Assembly (NCBI GenBank): GCA_944739405.2
Contig: OX123205.2
Coordinates: 41,870,475 to 41,934,474 of the forward strand
Reading direction: 5' to 3'
Source: Euclidia mi
Taxonomy: Eukaryota > Arthropoda > Insecta > Lepidoptera > Erebidae
DNA: 64,000 nt
Positions 42,764-53,261 of this stretch are shown in pieces. A program made the translations under genes and the position numbers. The notes under the pieces are model-generated. The model made no database searches, was not told where the DNA came from, and worked only from the letters and a program-made list of their open reading frames with translations. Positions within the stretch are counted from its first letter, which is position 1; each line of letters opens with the position of its first letter.

Positions 42764-43028
42764 GACTGCCTCCGAGGTCCAATGGATAGCGTATACGACT
42801 GCTGATCTGAGGTCCTTTGTTCGATTCCCAGGTCGGGCAAAAGTGTTACTGGGTTTTTCCGAATTCTCAGTAGCAGCACGGAGTCTGGTGATGTGCCCGG
42901 TAACGGCAATAGGCTCGCCCCCTATCACGTGGTACCTAAAATTTCATGGTGAAATGTGGCTGTAACATTACACCTCTGCCTACCCCTTCGGGCATACAGG
43001 CGTGAGCATATAATTAAAAAAAAATAAA
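42764..43028 (+). mobile_element. S1 SINE, complete
   Basis: The order is as in 19418-19680: 'GACTGCCTCCGAGGTCCAAT', B-box 'TGTTCGATTCCCAGG', S1 body, 'CACCTCTGCCTACCCCTTCG' and an A-rich tail. It lies only 140 bp after the SINE at 42352. Confidence 0.82.
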
Positions 43029-43170
43029 GAAGGTGTGAATGAAAGCTAAGGGCATGCGAAGCCGCGCGTGATAGCTAGTATACAATATAAACTTTATGCC
43101 CATATTTAAAAAGCGACGACAAGAAAATTTAATTAAAAATACGTATAAATATCACTTTTTAATTAACTAA

Positions 43171-43491
43171 CGCCCAATTTCACCGTTAGCGTAAATTAGT
43201 GTAAATTAATATGTCAGATAACTGATACAAACTGCGTTCCAATTATAAATTTATCTGTAAGATAAGATCTATGTGTGGTGAAACTGAGTTAAAAGATTAT
43301 TAAGTTATCATAACATATTATTAAGTTAAGATTATTAAGTTATCACGCCCAATTTCACCGTTAGCGTAAATTAGTGTAAATTAATATGTCAGATAACTGA
43401 TACAAACTGCGTTCCAATTATAAATTTATCTGTAAGATAAGATCTATGTGTGGTGAAACTGAGTTAAAAGATTATTAAGTTATCATAACAT
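43171..43491 (+). repeat. Tandem duplication of a 146-bp unit (MITE-like)
   Basis: The unit starting 'CGCCCAATTTCACCGTTAGC' at 43171 recurs at 43346 with no difference that I see, separated by about 29 bp of 'ATTATTAAGTT'-type sequence. Each unit has weak inverted ends ('CCAATTTCACC' against 'GGTGAAACTGAG'), suggesting a small MITE duplicated in tandem. Confidence 0.8.
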
Positions 43492-43499
43492 ACATACAG

Positions 43500-44007
43500 A
43501 ATTCAAGAATAAATTTACGACCCAAATAAATATCTACACTTTCGTCTTTGACTTTGATATCTTGTATAACATTACCCTGATCCTTTAGGGACACAACCGT
43601 GATATAAGCAATTATTGAATAGCAAAAGTTATATAAGCCCCAAAACTGTTTAAACTGCAGCTCTGTAGGCCCCGAAACAAGTGTAAATGTGAACAGATTG
43701 CGGGCCCATTATCCGAAAGCGTTATATCGGACCTTTGAGACGGCCCTTTTCACCCGGTGTACTCACAAATCTATGCATCCCTGTCACACATCAACTCTTC
43801 TCAGTTTTACTTACAATAAAGTATGTGGAATAATATTAACTGAGTTTAATACTTATTGATGTTTGGAGTATCAATTGACGAGCGTTGTATTGGGGCAAAG
43901 CGGTAAAACTCTGCTGTCTGAATCAAAAACGCTTTTGATTGCAAACATGCCATTGAATGTAAATTATTACTTTATTAATCTGCAAAGAGCTTTATAAGTA
44001 TATTAAC
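43500..44007. other. No gene seen
   Basis: Spacer without credible frames or recognised repeats. Confidence 0.45.
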
Positions 44008-44235
44008 ATAAGGGCGAACCGGTGGCGTAGCCGGAGTGTAACCTACTGCCACGCTAAAGGTTTCGGGTTAGATTCCCATTCAAGTCAAGCATTTATGTAT
44101 GTTAACGTGTATGTTTGTCGCAGTCTGGATGTTTTTGTACAAATATAAAAAACAAAATGGTTATCTGCTCAGTTTGGTACTAGATAGGGTTGTTTGTATT
44201 TGATAGCAAAGGTAGAATATTATAGTGGAATACCA
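44008..44235 (+). mobile_element. S3 SINE, diverged
   Basis: The head 'ACCGGTGGCGTAGCCGGAGT' with a degenerate B-box 'TTTCGGGTTAGATTCCCA', then 'GTCTGGATGTTTTTGTACAA' and 'ACTAGATAGGGTTGTTTGTA', is the same order as the better copy at 58219. Confidence 0.7.
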
Positions 44236-44284
44236 TAATTATTTTGACTGTTGTGTGTAAAATGATCACACGTCAATCGCAACT

Positions 44285-44585
44285 CTCAAATTGGTTTTGA
44301 GTCTGGGTGTTCTTTGGGTCCTGTTTACTACTTTCTCTGTCACCCAAAAAATATTAAAGGTAGAAGAGATCAATAATCAAGTATTTGATGGCTTCTTATA
44401 CTCGTAGTATAAGGGTCTAGTAGGTAAGTCTGTCAAGGGAAAGTGCCTTAATGTTTGAACACAATCATGATAAATACGTCCAACGTAGCGTTATCCCGGC
44501 AACACCCAAGACACTTCGTCTTGGAGCCTTAGATTTGTTTTAACTTGAAATTAGGTTTTCCACAGAGCGTCTGACCTCTGCGACT
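44285..44585. other. SINE/repeat relics, no gene
   Basis: 44295-44345 ('GGTTTTGAGTCTGGGTGTTC') is an S2-like body fragment. 44483-44530 ('GCGTTATCCCGGCAACACCC', 'CTTCGTCTTGGAG') resembles the relic at 13096. Confidence 0.4.
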
Positions 44586-44589
44586 GATA

Positions 44590-44735
44590 TATGTCTTCAT
44601 ACCACATACACACACATTTGTATGCGTAAACATGGATGTTTGTGTTGGTCTGGATGTTTCTATGTATAATTTATATCCTGCTTATTTTGGGACTAGATGG
44701 TGCAGTGAGAATATGGTAAAATATTATTATTGTTC
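44590..44735 (+). mobile_element. S3 SINE, 5'-truncated
   Basis: 'AACATGGATGTTTGTGTTGG', 'CTGGATGTTTCTATGTATAA' and 'GGGACTAGATGGTGCAGTGA' match the body and tail of the S3 copy at 58219. The tRNA head is missing. Confidence 0.7.
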
Positions 44736-45555
44736 ATCCATAATCAACAGGTTATCCGTTTCGTATTTCTTACCCTCCAAAACGAATCATCAACAAATTT
44801 ATAGATACATGCCAACCTACCCCAAAATAATTGAAATTCCCCACTACCTTCCCCTTCCTACCATAAGAGAACAACAAACAAACTTAAAAATACTTCAACA
44901 TGTTCATTAATCCATAAAGTGGCATGCAAACATGCATTATTTCAACCCTCTATAAAAGCAGGTGTTTGTTTAAATACAATCACTTCATACCCTTCAATTT
45001 GTGAAGGGATAAAAAAGAATTCAAATTTTTCTAACGAAGAGAAATTAATTAGTGTGAAAATGCCTGGCTTAGTAAGGGATTTACTGTAATTTAAATTGAT
45101 AAGTTAATTTTGTTTTTGCGCGATAATTTTTCAAAGAGGATAATTTTTCTACGCTGTATAAAATGTAAGGTAGTTATGAAGTCCAGTGTAAATTAGAAAA
45201 TAATCATTAACTGCGAATAACTAAGAAAGGCTAAGCTAACTAACTGCCCTTCTTAGTTTACTAACACAGAGGATTTCGAGTTTAAAGCCGCAGCGCTAAC
45301 TTTTCGAAATAATCTGTGCATGAAATTGTTCATTATCGATTACTAAACGATGAAGAAAAATATCTCAAGTAAACCGGCATGTTCTCAACAGATATGACTG
45401 TAAAGCCTGTTTTTGTGTTCGTTGGTTGAAAGCTTCATGCCAAGTTTTAGAAACCTATTATAATGATAACCAATTATTAATATTTATGTGCCATTTTTGC
45501 AAAAACATTTTCACGATACAGGCTTGCAAAAACTAAAAAGACACCTCATAATTAT
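44736..45555. other. No gene seen
   Basis: AT-rich spacer. The short frame at 44632-44910 overlaps the SINE and is spurious. Confidence 0.45.
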
Positions 45556-45559
45556 TTAT

Positions 45560-45760
45560 TACTAGCTGTTTCCCGCGGTTTCACCCGTGTCCTGAGGGAA
45601 CTTCTTTGTGTACCCGGGTATCCGCCAGTTAACGTCCCGTCAAAATCGGTCTAGCCATTCCAGAGATTAGCGAATAGAAACAGACAGACAGACAGACAAA
45701 AATTGTAAAAAATGTCATTTCGGTATATGTACCGTGTATACATCCATATTCATTTAGTAA
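45560..45760 (+). repeat. LINE 3'-UTR-type repeat with CAGA microsatellite
   Basis: 'CTAGCTGTTTCCCGCGGTTT' to 'AAAATCGGTCTAGCCATTCC' and (CAGA)n at 45680-45700, followed by 'ATGTACCGTGTATACATCC'. Same general type as 25110-25312. No coding part. Confidence 0.5.
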
Positions 45761-46134
45761 AAAGCGGTTATTTTAATATTACAAACAGACACTTCAATTT
45801 TATTTATGTGTGTAGATTATGACAACGAAACTAAACTATAGGTAAAGTAGTCTGTGGCTTAAGTCACATATTTACCCCACGACAAGTGCTGTGTTTCCAA
45901 TTCCCACAAAAGCCAATAAGTTCGTCAAATTGCGCATAGTTAAAGATACAAGTAGTTTAATAAACCGGCTCTCAAGAGAGTCACATTAGATTATGGTCAC
46001 CAAATTCTCGACGTTTCTTCGAACTACACAAAGTCTTAATAAACCTAACTTCTACATCCACTTGTGAACTGTATGTAACACGTAACAATATTGGCATGTT
46101 GGTAGTTTTTGCGCTCTACTAACTAGGTCAACTT
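45761..46134. other. No gene seen
   Basis: Spacer. 45870-45920 has a B-box-like 'TTTCCAATTCCCAC' that could be an eroded SINE. Confidence 0.35.
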
Positions 46135-46697
46135 CTTAGGGTAATGTCAGACAAGCGTTTCTTTCTGCGCATATACGAGCGTTTTGACGTACGCTCGTAT
46201 ACGCGCGTTCCATAACGCAGTTCGTAAAACCGGAATCGTGTATTCGGACATATATCGGTGTGTTTACTCCACCTGGTAGTAGTGAAATAGTTTAAACGCA
46301 CTCGCTCTTATATGAGCTAATAAGCGCGTCAACGCTTGTACAAGTTGCGCTTGTAGTAAAAGGCATGACCATAATAGGGATGATACCTGCAAGCAAAATA
46401 AATTATATAAGTTTTTTTTATCGAGTAAAACATGGCAAAATAATGCTAGTTTCCTTAACAAATTAATTTCAAAACTCTTTTTAATTTTTGGTTTACTGAT
46501 AATTAGTACTCTACATGAGCGCAAAAGTTGATCTCACCAGTGCATATTTCATACAAAATAAGTAAATAGGGACAGATTTTGACATCTCATTAAAACTGTC
46601 TTATTTGACTTTGGAATCAGCCCTAATCGCTCTTAAATGCACTGACAAAAACGAGCTTAGACACGTGTATAAACGCTAGTCTGAAACCGCTCTAAGA
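46135..46697. mobile_element. Candidate TIR element, about 560 bp
   Basis: The left end 'CTTAGGGTAATGTCAGACAA' plus GCGTTT matches the reverse complement of the right end, 'CTTAGAGCGGTTTCAGACTA' plus GCGTTT. A strong internal hairpin, TACGAGCGT/ACGCTCGTA, is at 46173-46201. No transposase; the duplication at the target is unclear. Confidence 0.5.
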
Positions 46698-46707
46698 GCG
46701 GTAACAT

Positions 46708-46950
46708 ATGTTGCGAGTAACAACGGAATTCAATATTCGATCTAAAGATAGATCTGTAGATTTTAGTGTTGTTTTTGACATAAGCTCCAAACAAAATAAT
46801 TATGTCAAACTTGAATCTCGAATCTCAAAATCCATGTATAGATCGAATATTGAAAATGGCCGTAAGAAAGAAACGTATCTTGTAGCAAAAACCAGACCTC
46901 GGGGAATGCACATCTGGGATAAGGAAGACTTCAAAGAAAATTTTGTTTAA
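46708..46950 (+). CDS. Small ORF of unknown status, 80 aa
   Basis: I do not recognise it. The 80-residue product is polar and basic with no signal peptide, membrane segment or motif ('KQNNYVKLESRISKSMYRSN'). It begins just outside the right end of the TIR candidate. It may be chance; codon use gives no clear support. Confidence 0.15.
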   Translation: MLRVTTEFNIRSKDRSVDFSVVFDISSKQNNYVKLESRISKSMYRSNIENGRKKETYLVAKTRPRGMHIWDKEDFKENFV

Positions 46951-47032
46951 CATGATATGTAACAGATGAGAGCGGTAAATCTTACACTTTGGTCAGGCCA
47001 AGACTGTTGCCAAAATGATGGATGAAAAACAC

Positions 47033-47075
47033 GGTTACACGCTCAATCCCAGACTGACAGCAGACTGATCAAACT
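47033..47075 (+). repeat. Partial copy of the GGTTACACG MITE end
   Basis: 'GGTTACACGCTCAATCCCAG' followed by 'CAGCAGACTGATCA' matches the terminal repeat of the element at 48460-48642. Only one end is visible. Confidence 0.5.
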
Positions 47076-47084
47076 TACGTTAGT

Positions 47085-47325
47085 CATCCATCATTCGTAA
47101 GTTGAAGACGACGGTCACTTTGCTACGTTCCAAAACACGCATAGCTGACGTCGGATTAAAATCTGCTAGACTGAAGTGGTACAGGGTCGGACACGTTTGT
47201 CGTATGCATCCAGAAAGATGGGCCTAACAAAGATGGCGCGATGACCTGGATGCATTATACAGTGACTGGACGAACTTAACACGATACAGGGATGCATGGC
47301 GCTCCAAGGGAGGGGCCTTTGCTTT
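47085..47325 (+). pseudogene. RTE-clade RT C-terminus relic
   Basis: The plus-strand frame gives 'ADVGLKSARLKWYRVGHVCR', a stop at 47226-47228, then 'RWRDDLDALYSDWT' and 'YRDAWRSKGGAF'. This is the usual RTE C-terminal order, with about 20 residues deleted at the stop. It reads right-truncated into unrelated DNA. Confidence 0.65.
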
Positions 47326-47792
47326 TTTTTGTACAGACAGGCAAAATATAAAATTAAAAAATCGTTTGGTTTTGTAGATCAAACGAATCATTTTGTTTAA
47401 ACGGTTTAATAACTGCATCAACCATTTGTAAGACCATCAAGATAACATAGTTGATGGCTATACTATCTTATAGTAACCTGCGTATTCTATCGGTACTTAC
47501 ACTTACAATTGGCTCGCGCGGCTTACAGAGGGTCTAGTACGAGTTTGCACTAACGGCCTACCGGAGACTAGCGGTATCTATCGATCGCTACTCTACGTTA
47601 GTACTCTTTTACAAAATGTATGGAAATTGTTCCCGTCGACTAGGCTATCGTCCACCGTGACAATCCACCCTCCGCATACTGTATTGTAGTTGCGCTATAC
47701 GACATATTACTACGCTAAAGATGAAGATACGATAATATGCAGTCTTCATATCTATGGGTTCTATTGAAAACAATATTTTTTTCTTTTTTTTA
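47326..47792. other. No gene seen
   Basis: Spacer with no credible frame; 47640-47790 leads into the palindrome and S3 SINE. Confidence 0.4.
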
Positions 47793-47838
47793 ATAATATT
47801 TACCACATACACACTGATGTGTATGTGGTAAATATTAT
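47793..47838. repeat. 20-bp perfect inverted repeat at a SINE tail
   Basis: 'ATAATATTTACCACATACAC' is mirrored exactly after a 6-nt loop. The right arm is the 3' tail of the minus-strand S3 SINE that follows; the left arm is an inverted duplicate of it. Confidence 0.75.
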
Positions 47839-48001
47839 ATCCATCTAGTCCCAAGCTAAGCAGAGCTTGTGTTATGGGTACTAACGAAACACCCAGACTA
47901 AGACAAACATCCATGTTCATGCACACAAATGTTTCACTTGAGCGGGAATCGAACCCGCGACCATCGGCATAGCAGTCGCTTACACTCCCGCTGCGCCAAC
48001 C
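47819..48001 (-). mobile_element. S3 SINE, complete, minus strand
   Basis: On the minus strand: head 'GGTTGGCGCAGCGGGAGTGT', B-box 'GGGTTCGATTCCCGC', 'AACATGGATGTTTGTCTTAG', 'TAACACAAGCTCTGCTTAGC', 'GGGACTAGATGGATATAATA'. Well-preserved A and B boxes. Confidence 0.8.
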
Positions 48002-48045
48002 GTCGTCAAATTTGTATTTTTCAATATTGTTATTATTAGATCAAA

Positions 48046-48182
48046 TATTCCAATAAGCGGCAATAGGCTCGCCACCTATTACGTGGGATCAAAACACTGG
48101 CGAAAAGTGGGCGTCTAATATGCCTCTGCCTACCCCTTCGCGGAAACAGGCGTGAGTCTATGTATGTATGTATGTATGTATG
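48046..48182 (+). mobile_element. Short tRNA-less S1-tailed element, 137 bp
   Basis: It is flanked by TAGATCAAA (48037-48045 and 48183-48191). It consists of 'AAGCGGCAATAGGCTCGCCA' to 'CCTCTGCCTACCCCTTC', then 'ACAGGCGTGAGTCTATG' and TATG repeats. The element at 55488-55624 starts at essentially the same point and has the same length, so this is unlikely to be random truncation. Confidence 0.75.
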
Positions 48183-48191
48183 TAGATCAAA

Positions 48192-48459
48192 CGTTAATCC
48201 ATGTTACAAAGTAAATGAAAATCTAAATATGACATTTTGGTCATTTTGCCAGTTACGATGTTACACGTAGGAGGTGTCGATATAAGGTATGTGTTTTATC
48301 CCATAACTCTGGCAAGGACTCGAATGTGAGAATTAATTCTTTCTCTATCTCGATTGACGGTGACGGGAGTGAAGCAGGCGGCGGCACCAGCGCTTCGTTG
48401 CTTGGCACGTCTTGCTCCATTGTGTCGGGGACGGTGACTGACGCCAGAATGATTCGAGC
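48192..48459. other. No gene seen
   Basis: Short GC-richer spacer (48350-48440) with no recognised frame. Confidence 0.4.
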
Positions 48460-48642
48460 GGTTACACGATCAGTCTGGCATCAGTCTGCTGTCATTCTCA
48501 ACAGACTGATGAAAAATATTAAAAATATTTAATTTTTGTAATTCTGGGCCATCAGTTCATCAATCAACCGGTTAGACGATAATTCTCCCGTCATTCTGAG
48601 CAGACTGATGGACCAGAATGACGCCAGATTGAGCGTGTAACC
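48460..48642. mobile_element. TIR MITE, 183 bp
   Basis: It begins 'GGTTACACGATCAGTCTGGC' and ends in the inverted 'GCCAGATTGAGCGTGTAACC'. Subterminal CATCAGTCTG/CAGACTGATG pairs reinforce the symmetry. No clear target duplication. A related end is at 47033. Confidence 0.65.
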
Positions 48643-49180
48643 TTTGACTTAGAAGTGAGAGGAACGCAGACAGGTTTATACATACGTATACTTATGTAAA
48701 GGATCTCAATCGTGTAATTATTTGAAAATAAAGGTTTAAAATTCATATGCTTCGACGTTTTGACATTATGCAGTTTAAAGATATTTATTATAAAGAACAG
48801 ATTTCACTTAAAACTACCTACGCGAATTACGTCCGTTACACAGATAGTAAGTATGTGTACAAATCGCGAAAGTTTGAAATACTTCTTAATCGCGAAAGTA
48901 TTTGGCTAAACTAGCCTCCTATTTTTATACGGTCATGAGACGTGTTTTTGTAAACTTATATTTAGTCTCTGCTATTTCTTGTAAATCTCTGTCACTTATA
49001 TCAATAAAGCATTTGCTTTCTTTTTCTTTCAATCTTATATATAAATAACCTCAAGTTCAAAGCTACTGAGCGTACCACAGACATTTTGTAGAAATTTGAA
49101 GATTGTATGCGTTTTAAATTGTTAATTAAATTTCCTTGCCAAACGATTAAGGAAACATCGAGAGAAAATCTGCCAACAAA
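48643..49180. other. No gene seen
   Basis: AT-rich spacer, no credible frame. Confidence 0.45.
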
Positions 49181-49184
49181 CACT

Positions 49185-49262
49185 GTGCCAGCGTGGTGGA
49201 CTATAACCTATTCCTAGAACTGGCCTGTGCTCAGCATTGAGACAGATTATAAAAAAGGCGGA
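49185..49262 (+). repeat. RTE 3'-end relic
   Basis: 'GTGCCAGCGTGGTGGACTAT', 'GCCTGTGCTCAGCATTGAGA' and 'GGATGATGCTGAT' match the 3' end of RTE-type LINEs with a GATGAT tail. The insertion at 49314 follows 50 bp later. Confidence 0.5.
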
Positions 49263-49313
49263 TGATGCTGATCGGCAATATTTACAGTACATACTATATA
49301 CTGATAATAGCCT

Positions 49314-49687
49314 TTTCATTTTTTTTTGGTTTTACGAGCTGGAAAATCCCTTCGGCTCTCCAACTCTTGGGGAATTGAGAACCGGAGTGGTGTTACTACT
49401 AAAAACCACCTCGACTGCCAACCAAAGACACCCTACGAGAGGAGCAGTCTTCCTCCAATGGCGCAATGTACAGCACATACGCAGCGGAACCCGTTCTCAG
49501 GGAAGACTAAACGCCCTCAACTACTGGCGGCTTCCCGGAGCAACAAATCCTAATCGGCGACCAGAGCTCCCCATGCTCTGGCGGCCCGCGGCCCCGTTGG
49601 CGGCTCTCTGCGACACCGCCCTTTTCTTCGGGCAGGATCGGCCCTCTCCCGATCCCGCTCAGCAGCTGCTCAGCTCTCAGCTTATCG
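49314..49687 (-). mobile_element. Retroposed insertion with 15-bp target-site duplication
   Basis: The 15-bp repeat TACTGATAATAGCCT flanks it exactly (49299-49313 and 49688-49702). A T-rich tract at the left (49314-49328) is the poly(A) tail of a minus-strand insert. The 374-bp body is GC-rich compared with its surroundings. Open frames through it in several registers show no domain. I take it to be a 5'-truncated LINE 3' end or a SINE; 'CTCCAACTCTTGGGGAATTG' in the 3' part may help classify it. Confidence 0.72.
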
Positions 49688-49709
49688 TACTGATAATAGC
49701 CTAGTACCG

Positions 49710-50699
49710 TATTGCCAAATTCGTAATATATTTTCTTACAGTGCCTCACATCCTGTAACTATAGGTTGCACAGTATTCCCAATCAAATACGAGTAACTCC
49801 TTGAGCCAATCTTTAGTATGTACTCCAATTATAAAGCAATTTCTGAATGGCGGTGTAATTGTGAGCAATAAAAGGGAGCGATGCTTAATAGGCATCTGTA
49901 GGGTTGGTTTATATCAAGGGAGTAAGTTGAGGAAATGTATTTCAATCAAGGCATACTTGGCTGTAGTGGGTTCAATTACCGGGTTGAACGAAACAAAATG
50001 TTGGGACTGTTTAATATGAAAAAGAAATAGTTTTAATTTGGGTCCCGTTAGTGCTAATTAGGCACTTTTAACAAGCCTTCCCTGTTAGTTTGTCCGTTTG
50101 TCTGTCAACGGATCTTAAGAATCATATACACATACATGTAATAGGTGAAGAATTGGAATTTATAAAGTTAACAAATAATAAAAACCGGCCAGTTGCGGAT
50201 AGACAGCTAAATGTTTTGATTTACAAAATAGAGCAATTTTGGGTACGTGGTATCACTTGATTGGTTTTATTTATATCCTTGTTTTCCTTCGATGCTTGTT
50301 TTATAAATTATAGGTTAATTCCTCAAAATATATTTGTCAATTTATTTCAGTGTAATCGTACAGGCGTGTAACGTCGTGTAACTCAAAAATACCCGTAATA
50401 TCGTTATATCCCTAGAAAATACAAAAACACATCACAAAGAATCAGAAATTGAAGCAACGAGTAAGCTAGTCGAGGTTAAGCGACGCAATAAAGTCAAGAA
50501 AGAAACTGTACGTTTTGTTGTATTTCCTTCAACAATAGCTTGTGTCGCAACTCTCTCAATACTCCGTCCGGTATGAAGTTGGACAGAAAAATCTTGCGAT
50601 ATTTCATATTGAGTGTAGTATATACTTACTTGTAGTTGTTGCAATGAGATAATTGGGTTGGAATGTCTTTGCTTTTCAAATTTTAATGTCCTGTAGACA
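49710..50699. other. No gene seen
   Basis: AT-rich spacer. Short frames (49801-50019, 50432-50704) are without recognisable motifs. Confidence 0.45.
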
Positions 50700-50757
50700 A
50701 GCACCTCTGCCTACCCCTTCGGGGATAACAGGCGTGAAGTTATGTTATGTTATGCTT
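50700..50757 (+). mobile_element. S1/LINE-P 3' tail fragment
   Basis: 'CACCTCTGCCTACCCCTTCG' and 'GATAACAGGCGTGAAG', then TTATG repeats. Only the shared 3' module is present, so SINE and LINE origin cannot be told apart. Confidence 0.75.
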
Positions 50758-50789
50758 ATATGAATGAATCTTTATTACGTTATTCATAA

Positions 50790-50880
50790 ACCACTCAACT
50801 GCAATATGCACCTCATAGGTGCATAAGAGAAAACGCCCCAACTGCTTTATGCACCTATTAAGTGCATAAGGGGACGGCTA
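50790..50880. repeat. Two tandem hairpin-forming units
   Basis: 'AACTGCAATATGCACCTCAT' and 'AACTGCTTTATGCACCTATT' start two similar units of about 42 bp. Each folds on TGCACCT/AGGTGCA or TTATGCAC/GTGCATAA. Confidence 0.55.
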
Positions 50881-52658
50881 TCATTGGCCGTTGATATTTA
50901 ACGGGTTTTGCACTTGTAACACGATCTGGTTATATCATTTACTGGAAGCTGGAAATTTTGCTAGAAAATCACAGACGTCCATCCGTCAAAAAAAAACAAA
51001 CTCCATTATCTTAAAACCACATATTATTTTATTTAAATGTACTTAATTCTCGCAATAATGTCATAGATCGGCCTTCCCAAGGCTCTCCACATACACCGAT
51101 CTTAAGCCACCCGCATTCAACCGCTGCCTGCGATACCTACCACACTACTAACTCTGCTACTACGTCCTATGCTTGGCTGACACTCCAGAACCTTTCTACC
51201 CAAACGGCTATCGGTTCTTCGAACAAGTCTTAATATCAGCAAGTATTTTTTATTATTATTGTAGCTTATAAAAATAAATCCATGCCACCTGATCTTAAAC
51301 AGTCATGGAGTCTCATAGCAAAAGTCATCACGCCAATAAAATATCCATTATAAGGGCATGATGGCCCCTACCTTGATAGCCGAGAGAAAAGCTTTTTCAC
51401 GCCATTTCCATATGTACTAAAATAAGTTCTTTTTGGTATCAATTCCGGAATGACAAAAGACCGGGACCTAAAAATCTTTAAAAAAAAACACTTAGGCCCA
51501 CACAAGCTGTTACCTCATTTGAGAATTTAAATCACGTTAAACAACAAACTGGCAGTGAGAAGGCAACCAGCAGAACTTAAGAAAGGAAGCAAGTAAAGAA
51601 AAACAAAAAACAGCGAAATTAATATAATATCTTATTAAAGTCGTTGCTGTCCTGTCGCCGAATAAGTATACCCTTTATAATCCCAAGCCAGACGGAATGG
51701 TAGAGTTTACCCGACTGCACTTTTTGTTCATTCCATAATACGACAGTATAACCCAACCAAATTGTCTACGACACAACCATGCAGAATCTGGTGAACACAC
51801 ACACACACAACTACTCAACAAAGTCGGGTTATCTTACCAAATTGGGGGAATTACAACCCAACCGAGTTAAGTAAGACATCGTTTCTTAATACTTTTTAAA
51901 TTGCAAAGTGCTACTTTACATGGTTGGGTAGGCAAGTAGAAATTTGTGCCACGGTACCGATATTATCAAATAACATTATGATAAGTCCCGCAAATATTTT
52001 AAGTGAAAATATCTGGGAGGATCCATAAAATTCTATTACAAGCTGAATTGAGATAAGAAGTTAAACAAGGCATTTTTGTCTTTTCTCTTTTTTATTTCTT
52101 GTTCTGTAAGTAATTGCTTCTGTCTTAAGCTGGTGACAGACTGTGAGAAAGATAACGGAAAAGGAATTGTAATAGTAACAATGTGAGTGTTACCGTTAGT
52201 CTTCAATTATTGCACATGTCTGCAGCTAGTGTGATTACAGAGTTTGATGTGTAGCTTTCGATTGCAATTCAATGGCTTTGAGAGAAGAAGATTTTGGATT
52301 TACAGTGAAATTTCTTTTGATCAAAAGTAACTGCTTAGATTTTTTGTGCTTTGCAAAAGACATGGTTAATATGAGACTTTGATTTGACTGCGCGCATTCG
52401 CCAGCGGTTGAAGTGAATGATTGGACGTTTGCAACTGTCAGTGTTACGAGTTTGGTTTCTACACAATGAATCTGTTCTTTGTGTCCATTGATTGGATGTT
52501 TGTAAAGCCTTGGTGATACAGGCTGTAGCACAAAATCAAGTAACAGAGAAATGTCTCCTAATTTGCTTCACAGTAACATTGAGTAGGATTTGGCTCCCTT
52601 GTTTGATGTTGAGCTGTCCGTCTATTCGCAAAGATACTAATTTCTCTATATATTTCCT
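50881..52658. other. No gene; one probable repeat
   Basis: 51060-51140 ('CGGCCTTCCCAAGGCTCTCC', 'CACATACACCGATCTTAAGC') resembles a LINE 3' region I recall as common in Lepidoptera. The minus-strand frame at 52235-52531 (98 codons) is not recognisable. A (CA)n run is at 51797-51809. Confidence 0.4.
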
Positions 52659-52662
52659 TTAA

Positions 52663-52741
52663 CCTCTCGTATGCTGGGTTACCAGACATAATTATAAATC
52701 TATTGTGTCTCGTGCAGATCTGCTCTTAAGCATACGAAAGG
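52663..52741. mobile_element. Tiny piggyBac-like MITE candidate
   Basis: The left end, TTAA then CCTCTCGTATGCT, mirrors the right end, AGCATACGAAAGG then TCAA (a TTAA with one change). At 79 bp it could move only in trans. Confidence 0.5.
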
Positions 52742-52745
52742 TCAA

Positions 52746-53261
52746 TTATTTTTTACGACACGCACGGGTAGAAATGGGGTGACATAACATATTCTTTATC
52801 CGTCACCACATGGACAAACAATATATGAGTATAAAATTTAGAAAAAACGTATGAACGTTGCCCATTTTACGCAAGCGAACATTTTAATAACTTTCAAAGG
52901 TCAATCGTCGAAAGCTGAGCCTTTACAGAGCTTCGCCCATACTTCCAACCCATACAAGTTAATCCCCGTCCAAAAGTGGACAACGATCGCGAACGATCTT
53001 TTGTTCCCAGAAACGTTTTTATTCACAAATGAAAACGCACAAAAGCCTTCGTTCAACGCTTCAGTTTCAATAAAAATGATTTATCTCGCAAAAATAATGT
53101 ACCCTTAGCCCCTGGACACGATGTAGTGGGATTTTATTTTTGGAGTGAAAATGTTTTTTGATTGCATCTTTGATAGTCCTTCATCATTTGGTTAGTCGCC
53201 ACCTTAGAAGTAGGTACTGTCACTACACTAAATGTTGTACAATTCAACTGCGTAAGGCGCA
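52746..53261. other. No gene seen
   Basis: The plus-strand frame at 52851-53108 (85 codons) has no recognisable motif and is probably chance. Confidence 0.4.

Noticed and set aside
50790..50880. CRISPR-like repeat array
   Set aside because: Only two imperfect units with no spacers of uniform length, in eukaryotic DNA; they are hairpin repeats.
52235..52531. 98-codon open frame as a host gene exon
   Set aside because: No recognisable motif, no splice context that I could support, and length within chance expectation for this base composition.
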